Source: an uncultured Oscillospiraceae bacterium
GTDB taxonomy: Bacteria > Bacillota > Clostridia > Oscillospirales > Acutalibacteraceae
Assembly (NCBI GenBank): GCA_910587835.1
Contig: CAJUNQ010000012.1
Coordinates: 1 to 40,364 of the forward strand
DNA: 40,364 bases
Direction of reading: 5' to 3'
Below are positions 23,261 through 32,042 of this stretch, in pieces. The notes under the pieces were generated by a model, which was not told the DNA's origin, did not search any database, and saw nothing but the letters and a program-made list of their open reading frames with translations. Positions within the stretch are counted from its first letter, which is position 1. Every line of letters begins with the position of its first letter. A program made the position numbers and the translations under genes.

Positions 23261-23949
23261 AAAGATTTTTGGGCTTGGCCCTTGCCCTGTGCCTGATCCT
23301 GGGGCTGAGCGGGTGCCAGGTGATTACCCGCAGAATTGTGGAGACGGAAGCGGAAAATGGGGCCTCCGCCGGTGAGCCGGCCCTTTATGCCCACAGCCTG
23401 GAGCTGGCGGAGCTGTTGGAGGAGATGCTTTGTTCGCCGGAGTATTTTGAGCTGATGGGCGGCTCGCAGGGGGTCTCTGACCTGATCATCCCCTTGATGC
23501 GCTCGGATTTGTCCCAGCCGGAGAGCGCCTACCTGATTACCCTCTCGGAGGACGCGCTGCCCCTGCTGCTGGACGGGGCGGAGGCGGACATGGAGGGCTT
23601 CTCCCCCGGGCTGCGGGAGTTTTTGGAGCGCAGGATGCTTCAGTCTGTGGCGAGCATTCTCAACGCCCAGCAGGGGACGGAGACTTTGGCTGCGGCCAGC
23701 ATTCTCACCGTGTCGGACGCATGGGCCGGGGAGAGCTTGGAGGCGGGCTGCTATGTACTGCTCAACTACCCGGATGCCTGCCCGGTGATGGCGTCCTTCT
23801 GGGGCGGGGACGGGCTTATGGAGGGCACGGCCACCATGCTCATAGGCGAGCCCCTGGATGAGGATTCTGTGCAGGGCGTGGCGGCGCTGTTCCAGCAGCT
23901 GGGCATGGACGGCATAGAGGTGAAACAGCTGGAAATAAACGAAGACTGA
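23257..23949 (+). CDS. putative lipoprotein, unknown function
   Basis: The 230 residues start with a lipoprotein signal ('MKRFLGLALALCLILGLSGC', lipobox LSGC with Cys 20). The mature part is acidic and Leu-rich, mainly helical in appearance, and I do not recognise a family. It is translationally coupled to the transglutaminase-like gene and ends 57 bases before ilvD. Confidence 0.8.
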   Translation: MKRFLGLALALCLILGLSGCQVITRRIVETEAENGASAGEPALYAHSLELAELLEEMLCSPEYFELMGGSQGVSDLIIPLMRSDLSQPESAYLITLSEDALPLLLDGAEADMEGFSPGLREFLERRMLQSVASILNAQQGTETLAAASILTVSDAWAGESLEAGCYVLLNYPDACPVMASFWGGDGLMEGTATMLIGEPLDEDSVQGVAALFQQLGMDGIEVKQLEINED

Positions 23950-24006
23950 CTGCTCAGGGTGGGGCCTCTGCCCTGCCCTGTACTTTTTTTGCAAGGAGAA
24001 TCAAGT

Positions 24007-25665
24007 ATGGTAAGCGACAACATTAAGCTGAGCCCTCAGAATGCCCCCCACCGGGCGTTGTATCACGCGCTGGGGCTGACCGAGGAGGAGATTGCCCGGC
24101 CCCTGGTGGGCGTGGTGAGCTCTTATAATGAGATTGTGCCGGGGCATATGAACATTGACAAGATTGTGGACGCGGTGAAGCTGGGCGTGGCCATGGCCGG
24201 GGGTACGCCTATCGTCTTCCCTGCCATTGCGGTGTGCGATGGCATTGCCATGGGCCATGTGGGGATGAAATACTCCCTGGTGACCCGGGACCTGATTGCG
24301 GACTCTACCGAGGCCATGGCTCTGGCCCACGGCTTTGACGCTTTGGTGATGGTACCCAACTGCGACAAGAACGTCCCCGGCCTGCTCATGGCCGCTGCCC
24401 GGCTGAACCTGCCCACGGTGTTTGTCAGCGGCGGGCCCATGCTGGCAGGGCGTGTGGATGGGCGGAAGACCAGCTTCTCCTCTATCAGCGAGGCGGTGGG
24501 AGCGTTTAACGCGGGGAAAATCACCGAGGAAAAGCTGCGGGAGTATGAGTGCAAGACATGCCCCAGCTGCGGGTCCTGCTCGGGCATGTACACCGCCAAC
24601 TCCATGAACTGTCTGACCGAGGCCCTGGGCATGGGCCTGCCGGGCAACGGCACCATTCCCGCAGTGTACTCGGCCCGGATTGAGCTGGCCAAGCACGCGG
24701 GCATGGCGGTGATGGACATGCTGAAAAAGGACATTCGGCCCCGGGACATTATGACTGAGGAGGCCTTTGGGAATGCGTTGACCGTGGACATGGCCTTGGG
24801 GTGCTCTACCAACAGTATGCTGCACCTGCCGGCCATTGCCCATGAGTGCGGGATTGAGATTAACCTGGACATTGCCAACGCCATCAGCGAGAAGACCCCC
24901 AACCTGTGCCATCTGGCCCCTGCCGGGCGGACCTATGTGGAGGACCTGGACGAGGCCGGCGGCGTGTACGCCATTATGCACGAGCTGAACAAGAAGGGCC
25001 TGCTGAACACAGGCTGTATGACTGTCACCGGGAAAACCGTGGCTGAGAATATTGCCAGCACCCCCAACCGCGACCCGGAGGTGATTCGGCCTATTGAGAG
25101 CCCCTATAGTCAGACCGGGGGCATTGCGGTGCTCAAGGGCAGTCTGGCGCCGGAGGGCTGTGTGGTGAAGCGGTCCGCCGTGGCGGAGGAGATGCTGGTG
25201 CACCAGGGCCCCGCCCGGGTGTTTGAGTGCGAGGAGGACGCTCAGGCGGCGATCAACAAGGGCAGCATCCAGCCGGGGGACGTGGTGGTCATCCGCTATG
25301 AGGGGCCCCGGGGAGGCCCGGGTATGCGGGAGATGCTGAACCCCACCTCCGCCATTATGGGCATGGGGCTGGGGTCCAGCGTGGCGTTGATTACGGACGG
25401 GCGTTTCTCCGGGGCCACCCGGGGGGCCTGCGTGGGGCATATCTCCCCTGAGGCGGCCAGCGGCGGGCCCATCGGCATTGTGGAGGAGGGGGACCTGATC
25501 CGCATTGACATTCCCGGCCATTCGATAGAGCTGATGATTGACAAGGAGGAGTTTGCCCGGCGCATGGAGGCGTTCACACCTAAAAAGAAGGAGCTCAGCG
25601 GCTATCTGAAGCGGTATGCGTCGCTGGTGTCCAGCGGGGCGAAGGGCGCGGTGCTCAATGGATAA
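24007..25665 (+). CDS. ilvD: dihydroxy-acid dehydratase
   Basis: An Fe-S dehydratase that converts dihydroxy acids to the 2-keto acids of valine and isoleucine. The 552 residues carry the cluster cysteines in 'VPNCDKNVPG' and 'CKTCPSCGSCSGMYTANSMNC', plus 'GSLAPEGCVVK' and the C-terminal 'TDGRFSGATRGACVGHISPEA'. The ATG at 24007 follows AAGGAG and matches the family start; an upstream extension to 23959 does not. It overlaps the following ATPase gene by 8 bases. It completes the set ilvA, B, N, C, D in this cluster; the aminotransferase and leu genes are not here. Confidence 0.97.
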   Translation: MVSDNIKLSPQNAPHRALYHALGLTEEEIARPLVGVVSSYNEIVPGHMNIDKIVDAVKLGVAMAGGTPIVFPAIAVCDGIAMGHVGMKYSLVTRDLIADSTEAMALAHGFDALVMVPNCDKNVPGLLMAAARLNLPTVFVSGGPMLAGRVDGRKTSFSSISEAVGAFNAGKITEEKLREYECKTCPSCGSCSGMYTANSMNCLTEALGMGLPGNGTIPAVYSARIELAKHAGMAVMDMLKKDIRPRDIMTEEAFGNALTVDMALGCSTNSMLHLPAIAHECGIEINLDIANAISEKTPNLCHLAPAGRTYVEDLDEAGGVYAIMHELNKKGLLNTGCMTVTGKTVAENIASTPNRDPEVIRPIESPYSQTGGIAVLKGSLAPEGCVVKRSAVAEEMLVHQGPARVFECEEDAQAAINKGSIQPGDVVVIRYEGPRGGPGMREMLNPTSAIMGMGLGSSVALITDGRFSGATRGACVGHISPEAASGGPIGIVEEGDLIRIDIPGHSIELMIDKEEFARRMEAFTPKKKELSGYLKRYASLVSSGAKGAVLNG

Positions 25666-26845
25666 GCGAACGCTTTCGCTGCGGCTGCGGTCGCTGACGG
25701 TGTTTCGGGGGATGTTGAAGGACCCGGTGGTTGACGGGCTGCTGGCCTGCATGGAGTGTCCCAGAGAGGACCTGTCCGGCTTTGTGAGCGCCTATAGCGA
25801 GTTTGTTGCCAGGCTGTATGAGGCGGGCTATGCCGACCTGACGGAGTATGTGAGAAGCCGGGTGGAGGACAGCGAGAACCCGCTCATCCGGCTGCGCTGC
25901 GCAGGGAGGCAGGAGCCCCCCCAGCTGAAAACCAGCGCGGCCGCCGACCTGGACGCGCTGGCTGAGGCGGCGGCAGTCACCCCACAATTTTTGCGGGACG
26001 GCACAGGCTATGAGGGGCCGCTGGCGGGATTTCAGTCGAGCTATGGGGAATTGGCGGCAGAGTATGCCCGGCGGCTGGAGCGTATTGGTCAGGTGGGGTT
26101 TGGGGTGTATGCCCGGCACCCCATGTTCCGCCTGAACGGGGCGGGGCGCATTACCCCGGTGGGCAGCCCGGACCCGGTGCGGCTGGGAGACCTGGTAGAC
26201 TACCAGCGGGAGAAGGAGCTGATTTTGGGCAACACCCGGGCATTGCTGGCAGGCAAGCCCGCTGCCAACATGCTGCTGACCGGAGACGCGGGGACGGGAA
26301 AGTCCTCGACTGTGAAGGCGGTGGTGAACGAGCTGTGGCAGGAGGGACTGCGGATTTTGGAGGTGCGCAAGGAACAGCTGCACCTGCTGCCCGGGGTGTT
26401 GGAGGAGCTGAAGGAAAACCCGCTGAAATTTATTTTGTTTATTGACGACCTGAGCTTTCAGCGGGACGATGACGACTTCAGCGCATTGAAGGCCATGCTG
26501 GAAGGGTCGGTGTCGGCCAAGAGCCGGAATGTGGCGATTTATGCCACCAGCAACCGGCGGCACCTGGTGAAGGAAACGTTCGCGGACCGGGAGGGGGACG
26601 AGGTGCACCGGCAGGACGCCATGCAGGAGATTGTCTCTTTGTCGGAGCGGTTTGGGCTGCGGGTGACCTTTTTGCGGCCGGACAAGGCCACTTATTTGAA
26701 CATTGTGCGGCGGCTGGCGGCAGAGGGCGGGGCCGGCCTGCCGGACGAGGAGCTGTGCTTGCTGGCGGAGCGGTTTGCCCTGAGCCGGAGCAGCCGCTCG
26801 GCCCGGGCGGCCAGGCAGTTTGTGGACGGACTGCTGGCGGGTTGA
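25658..26845 (+). CDS. DUF815-family AAA+ ATPase
   Basis: The 395 residues match the DUF815 (PF05673) family. A family-typical N-terminal region precedes the Walker A loop 'LLTGDAGTGKSSTVKAVVNEL', Walker B 'FILFIDDLSF', and 'VAIYATSNRRHLVKETF' with the sensor Asn/Arg, then a helical lid. The family has no settled function. The ATG at 25658 lies within the end of ilvD (8-base overlap), indicating coupling. A strong terminator follows the stop, so it is the last gene of the ilv cluster. Confidence 0.9.
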   Translation: MDKRTLSLRLRSLTVFRGMLKDPVVDGLLACMECPREDLSGFVSAYSEFVARLYEAGYADLTEYVRSRVEDSENPLIRLRCAGRQEPPQLKTSAAADLDALAEAAAVTPQFLRDGTGYEGPLAGFQSSYGELAAEYARRLERIGQVGFGVYARHPMFRLNGAGRITPVGSPDPVRLGDLVDYQREKELILGNTRALLAGKPAANMLLTGDAGTGKSSTVKAVVNELWQEGLRILEVRKEQLHLLPGVLEELKENPLKFILFIDDLSFQRDDDDFSALKAMLEGSVSAKSRNVAIYATSNRRHLVKETFADREGDEVHRQDAMQEIVSLSERFGLRVTFLRPDKATYLNIVRRLAAEGGAGLPDEELCLLAERFALSRSSRSARAARQFVDGLLAG

Positions 26846-26857
26846 GCCGGGCCCTGG

Positions 26858-26893
26858 GGGCGGCGGGATGGAAAAAATTCCCGCCGCCCTTTT
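26858..26893 (+). terminator. terminator of the ilv cluster
   Basis: A 10-bp GC-only stem, GGGCGGCGGG (26858-26867) pairing with CCCGCCGCCC (26880-26889), a 12-base A-rich loop and TTTT. It lies 13 bases after the DUF815 gene. Confidence 0.88.
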
Positions 26894-26907
26894 GCGTCTT
26901 CTGGGCC

Positions 26908-26936
26908 TTGACTTTCCGGGCTGGGGAGGATATAAT
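26908..26936 (+). promoter_or_regulatory. promoter for the SLH repeat protein
   Basis: TTGACT (26908-26913), a 17-base spacer and a perfect TATAAT (26931-26936), about 38 bases before the start codon. It follows the ilv terminator directly. Confidence 0.8.
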
Positions 26937-26974
26937 TGTTTTACATATTCCTGCTAAATGGAGGGGGACCCAAA

Positions 26975-29935
26975 ATGTGTAAGAAAATACTGAGCTTGGT
27001 TTTATGTTTGATATTAGTTGTGGGGACGGGGGTGCCGGGGAGTGCTGCGGATGGTACGACTGGCAATACTGTTACGGTTACGTTTGACCCGAATGGTGGG
27101 ACAGTAACGGCAAACGGTAACCCAGTAACCTCAAAGGTTGATATTTCACTTACAGCCGATGGCAATACAGATTATACTACAACGTTTAATGATCTAAATC
27201 CCCAAAGAACAGGCTATACACATACGGGATGGTCAAACTCCAATGGGTCTTTGGTCCTGGCTTCTACAAAAGTAGATCTTTCACACAATCAGACTACCCT
27301 AACCGCGCAATGGAAGGCTATGGAATTTCTTGTTAAGTATAACCTGAATTACTCGGTTGATGATACTGGGCCTGTGCATCCAGGCGATCAGGCACCTACA
27401 AAGGCTGATGGAAAAGCTACTTACGACTCAAACTTTGGGGCTGCTGTTGCTGCGCCTGAGAGTAGTATGATTCCGGTTGGATATGATTTTGCGGGGTGGT
27501 ATACCGACGCTACAAATGGAGATGAGGTTACCAGTAATACGAATGTTGCGCCGGCAAATCCTACAGCCAACACAGAAATTGAGCTTTTTGCCCATTGGAC
27601 GCCGGTTATCTTGAACGTCACATGTGATTTTAACTACCCGGAGGGGGCTGTGGTGACGGCCAGCCCTGCGCCTGCTGCGCCGAAGTTTAAGGTTACTTAT
27701 AACGGGACGTATGATAGGCTGGATGGCCAACCGGTGGCGGGGGCAATTCCTCTGGGGTTTAAGTTTGGCAAGTGGATGACTGCGAAGGATGGTACGGGTG
27801 ACGAAAGAACGAAGGACAGTCCTGTCAAAATTACTGCGGACGAGACCCTGTATGCCCAGTGGGAGCGCACCCATTATGTGGTGAGCTTGGACTATGGCGT
27901 GGTGGCAAGGCCCGAGGACGAGAAGGAGCATTTGCTGTATGCCACGCCGAAGCCGGCGGCTCCGATTGCCAATGCGCCGGCAGCGGCCCACCCCAATTAC
28001 TCGGACGGGAAGGACCAGGGCTGCGATGGGCCTCTGCCCTCCCCCACTGCTACGGGGTATACCTTTTTGGGCTGGGCTAAGGAGGCCAAGCAGAACACCG
28101 ACGGGGCTTTTGTGGTGGACGAGAAGACCCCGGTGGTTGGCGCCAACGACGAGGTGAAGGGGGACCACACCCTGTATGCCAAGTGGCAGGGCAGCCAGCA
28201 CACGGTCACCTTTAACCTGAACTATACCCCGGCGCCCAGCTCTACCCCGGCCCCGGTAAAGGCCAGCTATGGCACCAAGCTGGGGACGCTGCTGCCCACC
28301 ACCGCGCCTACCCGCAGCGGCTATCAGTTTTTGGGGTGGTATACCGACCCTACGGGCGGGGAGGCGATTACCAATGTCAGTTCCAGAATGGTGCAGGGGG
28401 ACGTGACCCTGCATGCCCACTGGATTGCCGCCAACACGGTGCAGCTGGAGCTGAACGGCGGGACCCTGCCCAGCGGGACCAGCAGCTCGGTGGTGGTGAG
28501 CGAGGGCAACCCCTGGCCCAAGCTGCCGGACCCCACCCGGGAGGGATATCAGTTTGAGGGCTGGTATACCAGCAACACGGAAGGGGTTCAGATTTCGGGG
28601 GGCACGGGCGCGGTGGAGGCTCCGATTCCCACCACCCTGTATGCCCGGTGGACGGCGAAGAAGTTCCAGGTGAAATTTGACTATAACGGCGGCGACGGCA
28701 GTCAGGACCCCAAGGCCTATACCTATGGGGAGAAGTACAGCCGTTTGCCCAGCAATGCCCAGTGGCCGGGCCACACCTTTTTGGGGTGGTACACCGCGGC
28801 CTCGGGGGGCACGCTGGTGAACGGCGAGACCCTGATGACCACGGCCAGCGACCACACCCTGTATGCCCGGTGGGGCTTTCAGGTGAGCTTTGAGCCGGGC
28901 ATCGGCTTTGGGGAAATGGAGAACCAGATTGCAATTGTGGGCGAGGATTATATTCTGCCGGAATGCGGCTTTACCGCGCCGGAGGGGATGAGCTTTACCA
29001 ACTGGGCGGTGGGCACTGCCCGGGGGGAGAAGTTCCCGGCGGGCACCCGGTATACCATTGCCCGCAACACCACCCTCTACGCGGTGTGGGAGACGTCGCC
29101 CATTTACATCACCGCCACCAGCAGCAGCGGCGGCACGCTGACTGCTTCGGGAGGCGGCAGCGGCCAGATGACCTTTGAGCAGGGCAGCGATGTGACCTTT
29201 ATCCCCCGGGCCAACCGGGGGTATCAGCTGGCGGACCTGGTGATTGACGGGGAGTCCTGCGGGCCGATGAAGAGCTACACCTTCCAGAATCTGACGGAGG
29301 ACCATACGATTCACGCGGTGTTTGAGCTGACGCCCCCTCCCTCCTACTCCACCTGCGACCACGGCCGGGACTGCCCGCTGAGCAAGTTCTCGGACTTGCA
29401 GCCCAACGCGTGGTATCATGACGCGGTGCACTACTGCATGGACCAGGTGCTGATGAACGGCACTGGGGGCGGGAAGTATTCCCCCAGCGCAAAGGCGGAC
29501 CGGGCCACTTTGGTCACAGTGCTGTGGCAGGCGGCGGGCTGCCCCTATACCCCCACCACCGGGAGCCTGAGCAAGCCCTTTAAGGATGTGTCGTCCCGGG
29601 CATGGTATTACAAGCCGGTGTGCTGGGCTCTTCACAATGGCATTACCAGCGGGTATAGCAACGGCAACTTCGGGCCCAACGACCGGATTACCCGGGAGCA
29701 GGTTGTCACCATGCTGTGGCAGTATGCCGGCAGGCCGGACTATACCATTAACCGTATGCCCTATGTGGACACCTGGGCGGTGAGCGATTATGCCTGGAAC
29801 GCCATGCTTTGGGCCACGGAGAATCAGATCATCAGCGGCAAGGAGAACAACCGGCTGGACCCCAAGGGCTATGCCAGCCGGGCGGAAATTGCCCAGATGA
29901 TTATGGGCTTTAGGAAGTTTACGGGCGAGGTTTGA
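26975..29935 (+). CDS. secreted repeat protein with three S-layer homology domains
   Basis: A 986-residue surface protein. A signal peptide (about 1-24, ending near GSAA-DG) is followed by about seven InlB/Listeria-Bacteroides-type beta repeats (Flg_new type) with the cores 'F.GWYTD...G' and 'TLYA.W', for example around residues 145-215 and 430-600. A glycine-rich beta region leads to three SLH domains at about 805-986: 'FSDLQPNAWYHDAV', 'FKDVSSRAWYYKPVCWAL' and 'DTWAVSDYAWNAMLWAT'. SLH domains attach proteins to cell-wall secondary polymers. GGAGGGGG sits 7 bases before the ATG at 26975. The first roughly 220 codons are visibly AT-richer than the rest. Adhesion or a structural surface role is inferred. 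Confidence 0.93.
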   Translation: MCKKILSLVLCLILVVGTGVPGSAADGTTGNTVTVTFDPNGGTVTANGNPVTSKVDISLTADGNTDYTTTFNDLNPQRTGYTHTGWSNSNGSLVLASTKVDLSHNQTTLTAQWKAMEFLVKYNLNYSVDDTGPVHPGDQAPTKADGKATYDSNFGAAVAAPESSMIPVGYDFAGWYTDATNGDEVTSNTNVAPANPTANTEIELFAHWTPVILNVTCDFNYPEGAVVTASPAPAAPKFKVTYNGTYDRLDGQPVAGAIPLGFKFGKWMTAKDGTGDERTKDSPVKITADETLYAQWERTHYVVSLDYGVVARPEDEKEHLLYATPKPAAPIANAPAAAHPNYSDGKDQGCDGPLPSPTATGYTFLGWAKEAKQNTDGAFVVDEKTPVVGANDEVKGDHTLYAKWQGSQHTVTFNLNYTPAPSSTPAPVKASYGTKLGTLLPTTAPTRSGYQFLGWYTDPTGGEAITNVSSRMVQGDVTLHAHWIAANTVQLELNGGTLPSGTSSSVVVSEGNPWPKLPDPTREGYQFEGWYTSNTEGVQISGGTGAVEAPIPTTLYARWTAKKFQVKFDYNGGDGSQDPKAYTYGEKYSRLPSNAQWPGHTFLGWYTAASGGTLVNGETLMTTASDHTLYARWGFQVSFEPGIGFGEMENQIAIVGEDYILPECGFTAPEGMSFTNWAVGTARGEKFPAGTRYTIARNTTLYAVWETSPIYITATSSSGGTLTASGGGSGQMTFEQGSDVTFIPRANRGYQLADLVIDGESCGPMKSYTFQNLTEDHTIHAVFELTPPPSYSTCDHGRDCPLSKFSDLQPNAWYHDAVHYCMDQVLMNGTGGGKYSPSAKADRATLVTVLWQAAGCPYTPTTGSLSKPFKDVSSRAWYYKPVCWALHNGITSGYSNGNFGPNDRITREQVVTMLWQYAGRPDYTINRMPYVDTWAVSDYAWNAMLWATENQIISGKENNRLDPKGYASRAEIAQMIMGFRKFTGEV

Positions 29936-30101
29936 GGGAGACAGCGGGGCTTGCCTGGTTGGGACGGATGCTGCTTTGCCTGGGACGATGAGATTGCTTG
30001 TCTTGGGCTCTCCCCCATTGGGTTCTTCTGGTGAGGAGCCTGCGGTCTGCGGTGCGGGCTGGATGGGAGAGGCTCCGTTTGTTGTAGAGATGAAATAGAA
30101 A

Positions 30102-30134
30102 AGCGGACTGCCGGGGAAAGGCAGTCCGCTTTTT
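30102..30134. terminator. bidirectional terminator
   Basis: An 11-bp stem, AGCGGACTGCC (30102-30112) pairing with GGCAGTCCGCT (30120-30130), a 7-base loop and TTTT on the plus strand. The minus strand reads into TTTTCTATTTC. It serves the convergent SLH gene and histidine kinase gene. Confidence 0.88.
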
Positions 30135-30143
30135 GCCGCGTTT

Positions 30144-31052
30144 TCAGGGCCGGCCCTGTTGGGGGAAGGAGGCGGTGAGGGTGAGACGGTCCTTCTGGTA
30201 ACGGGCGGTGAGGGCGCCGCCCATGCGCTCGGTGAGGGACCGGGCAATGGAGAGCCCCAGGCCCGTAGACTTGCGGGCGGCTTCTACCGTGTAAAAACGG
30301 TCGAACAGCTTGGCCGCGTCTACCTCTGTGAGGCCACGGCAGGCGTTGGAGAAAATAACCTCCCCCTGGGGGGTGAGCTCCACAGTCAGGTCGCCGTCGC
30401 TGTATTTTACCGCATTGCTCAGCAGATTGGAGAACACCCGGGAGAGGGCGGCGCGGTCCAGCCTGCGCTCTACCCGCGTTTCGGGCATGGTCACCTGGGG
30501 CTCGATGCCCCGGGCCCGCAGCACCGCGAAAAAGGCGGCAAGGCTGCTCTCTAAGGCGGCGTTCAGGCTGAGGGGCTCCCCTTCCAGCTCCGGGTCGGAG
30601 AGGACCACGCAGTAGCGGAACAGCTCCTCTGTCAGCTGGCGCAGCAGCTGGGCCCGGTCCTGGATGACAGACAAATATTCCTCCGCCCGGGGAGACTTCT
30701 CCTCCTGGTCCAGCAGCTCCAGGTAGCCGCAGATGGCGGTGAGGGGGGTGCGCAGGTCGTGGGAAATGTTGGCCACCGCCGCTTTCAGCTCCAGGTCGCC
30801 CTGCTGGTAGCGGCGGCGCAGCTCCCGCAGGCGGCGCAGCTCTCGGTTCACGGCGGAGGCCAGGGCGCGCATGGCTCTGTCCCGGGTGGAGATGTCGATG
30901 AGGGTGTTGGTGTCTGTGCTGAGCTTTTCGGCAAAGCCCTGGGCAATCTCCCCCGCCGCCTTGCGCATGAGACAGAGCTTGACTGTCAGGCCCGCAATAC
31001 TCAGGGCCATGAGGGCCAGCAGAATATAAATTGGGTAGGGCACCTGGAACAC
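30144..31052 (-). CDS. sensor histidine kinase
   Basis: The 302 residues: one N-terminal membrane helix (about 7-28), a short linker, then HisKA with the phospho-acceptor His 98 in 'NISHDLRTPLTAICGYLELL', an N box in 'LSNAVKYSDGD' and the ATP lid 'RKSTGLGLSIARSLTERMGG'. There is no extracytoplasmic sensor domain, as in kinases that read the state of a partner ABC transporter. Its likely partner is the regulator at 33954-34619, with the ABC genes between them. The start is a GTG at 31052; a GTG three codons later is also possible. A hairpin at 31074-31100 (CCAGGCGG/CCGCCTGG) in front of it could reduce its expression. Confidence 0.92.
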   Translation of the reverse strand: MFQVPYPIYILLALMALSIAGLTVKLCLMRKAAGEIAQGFAEKLSTDTNTLIDISTRDRAMRALASAVNRELRRLRELRRRYQQGDLELKAAVANISHDLRTPLTAICGYLELLDQEEKSPRAEEYLSVIQDRAQLLRQLTEELFRYCVVLSDPELEGEPLSLNAALESSLAAFFAVLRARGIEPQVTMPETRVERRLDRAALSRVFSNLLSNAVKYSDGDLTVELTPQGEVIFSNACRGLTEVDAAKLFDRFYTVEAARKSTGLGLSIARSLTERMGGALTARYQKDRLTLTASFPQQGRP

Positions 31053-31113
31053 TTCCTCTCTTCACAGCAGGGACCAGGCGGCCCGGGTGGGACCGCCTGG
31101 TATGTTTTATCCT

Positions 31114-32031
31114 CTATTTCAGGTCTTTGCGGCGGAACAGCGTCAGGCCCAGGCCCAAAAAGAACAGCGTTACGGCGGCGGAGTACAGGGCCAGCTGCCA
31201 GCGGGGCGTATATTCTATGGTCTCCACCTGGGCGCCGTCGTCGCTGAACACCCGGTGGCCGTCCCATAGAATCTCCCACAGCTGCCCGCCGGGCTGGATA
31301 TTGTTGGCGGTGCGGAGAACGGACTGAAGGGGCTCGTCAATATAGCTGGGGTTGGGAATCATGGGAATGTCGTCCGCTGAGATGGGGTTGCCCTCCCTGT
31401 CCAGGTACTGCATGGTCTGCTCCCCGTCCTCGTTGGTGGTCATGATCACGCTGCCGTAATTCGGAATCACCTTGGGACTTTCCAGCGCGAGGCAGATTGC
31501 CTGCCCGCCGAACATCAGCCCCAGGCCCACCATGGCGCAGACCACCAGGGCGGAGCGGTTGGCGATGAGCATGGCTGCAAACACGCAGATGGCGGTGAGG
31601 GCCAAAAACAGCATCAGAAGCACGGCCAGCCGCAAAGCCACGTTCCCGGGGTTGCCGATGGTGAGCCCCGCGCCGGCAATCAGCACCGCGGACACGGACA
31701 GGGCCATAAAGAACAGCTCCATGGCGTAGACCGTGATGAAGTTGCTGAGATACACCGCGGTCCGGCTGCGGCCCACCGTGAGCTTGCAGCGGATGGTGCC
31801 GTCGTGATAGTCGGTGTTGATGAACAGGCCGCACAGGCAGGGCAGCAGGATGAACTGCCAGGCCGCGCAGTTGACAATGGTGTTGTCAAGCAGGGCTCCG
31901 CCGTTTAAAGAGGCCATTCCCCGCTGGGCTATTGCGTCCCAGGCCGCGCCGGCTGTCAGGATGAATGCCGAGAGCCAGAAGCGTTTGGCGCGGAGCAGGG
32001 CGTGAAGGTTTGCGTGTAACAGATGAACCAT
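31114..32031 (-). CDS. ABC-2 type permease (second of pair)
   Basis: The 305 residues with about six membrane segments: one at roughly 22-40, four between 60 and 185, and a last one before the C-terminal 'LFRRKDLK'. A hydrophilic loop of about 80 residues between the fifth and sixth contains 'TTNEDGEQTMQYLDREGNPI' and 'PNPSYIDEPLQSVLRTANN'. The same loop and the same 'FINTDYHDGTIR.KLTVG' and C-terminus occur in the neighbouring permease, so the two arose by duplication. The ATG at 32031 follows GGGGGCGG; it starts 12 bases after the first permease. Substrate unknown; lantibiotic or bacitracin-like export is a family-level guess. Confidence 0.9.
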   Translation of the reverse strand: MVHLLHANLHALLRAKRFWLSAFILTAGAAWDAIAQRGMASLNGGALLDNTIVNCAAWQFILLPCLCGLFINTDYHDGTIRCKLTVGRSRTAVYLSNFITVYAMELFFMALSVSAVLIAGAGLTIGNPGNVALRLAVLLMLFLALTAICVFAAMLIANRSALVVCAMVGLGLMFGGQAICLALESPKVIPNYGSVIMTTNEDGEQTMQYLDREGNPISADDIPMIPNPSYIDEPLQSVLRTANNIQPGGQLWEILWDGHRVFSDDGAQVETIEYTPRWQLALYSAAVTLFFLGLGLTLFRRKDLK

Positions 32032-32042
32032 ACCGCCGCCCC

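Noticed and set aside
27428..30247. Very long open frame antisense to the SLH protein gene
   Set aside because: It is a by-product of GC-rich codon bias; no domain, start site or family is present on the opposite strand.
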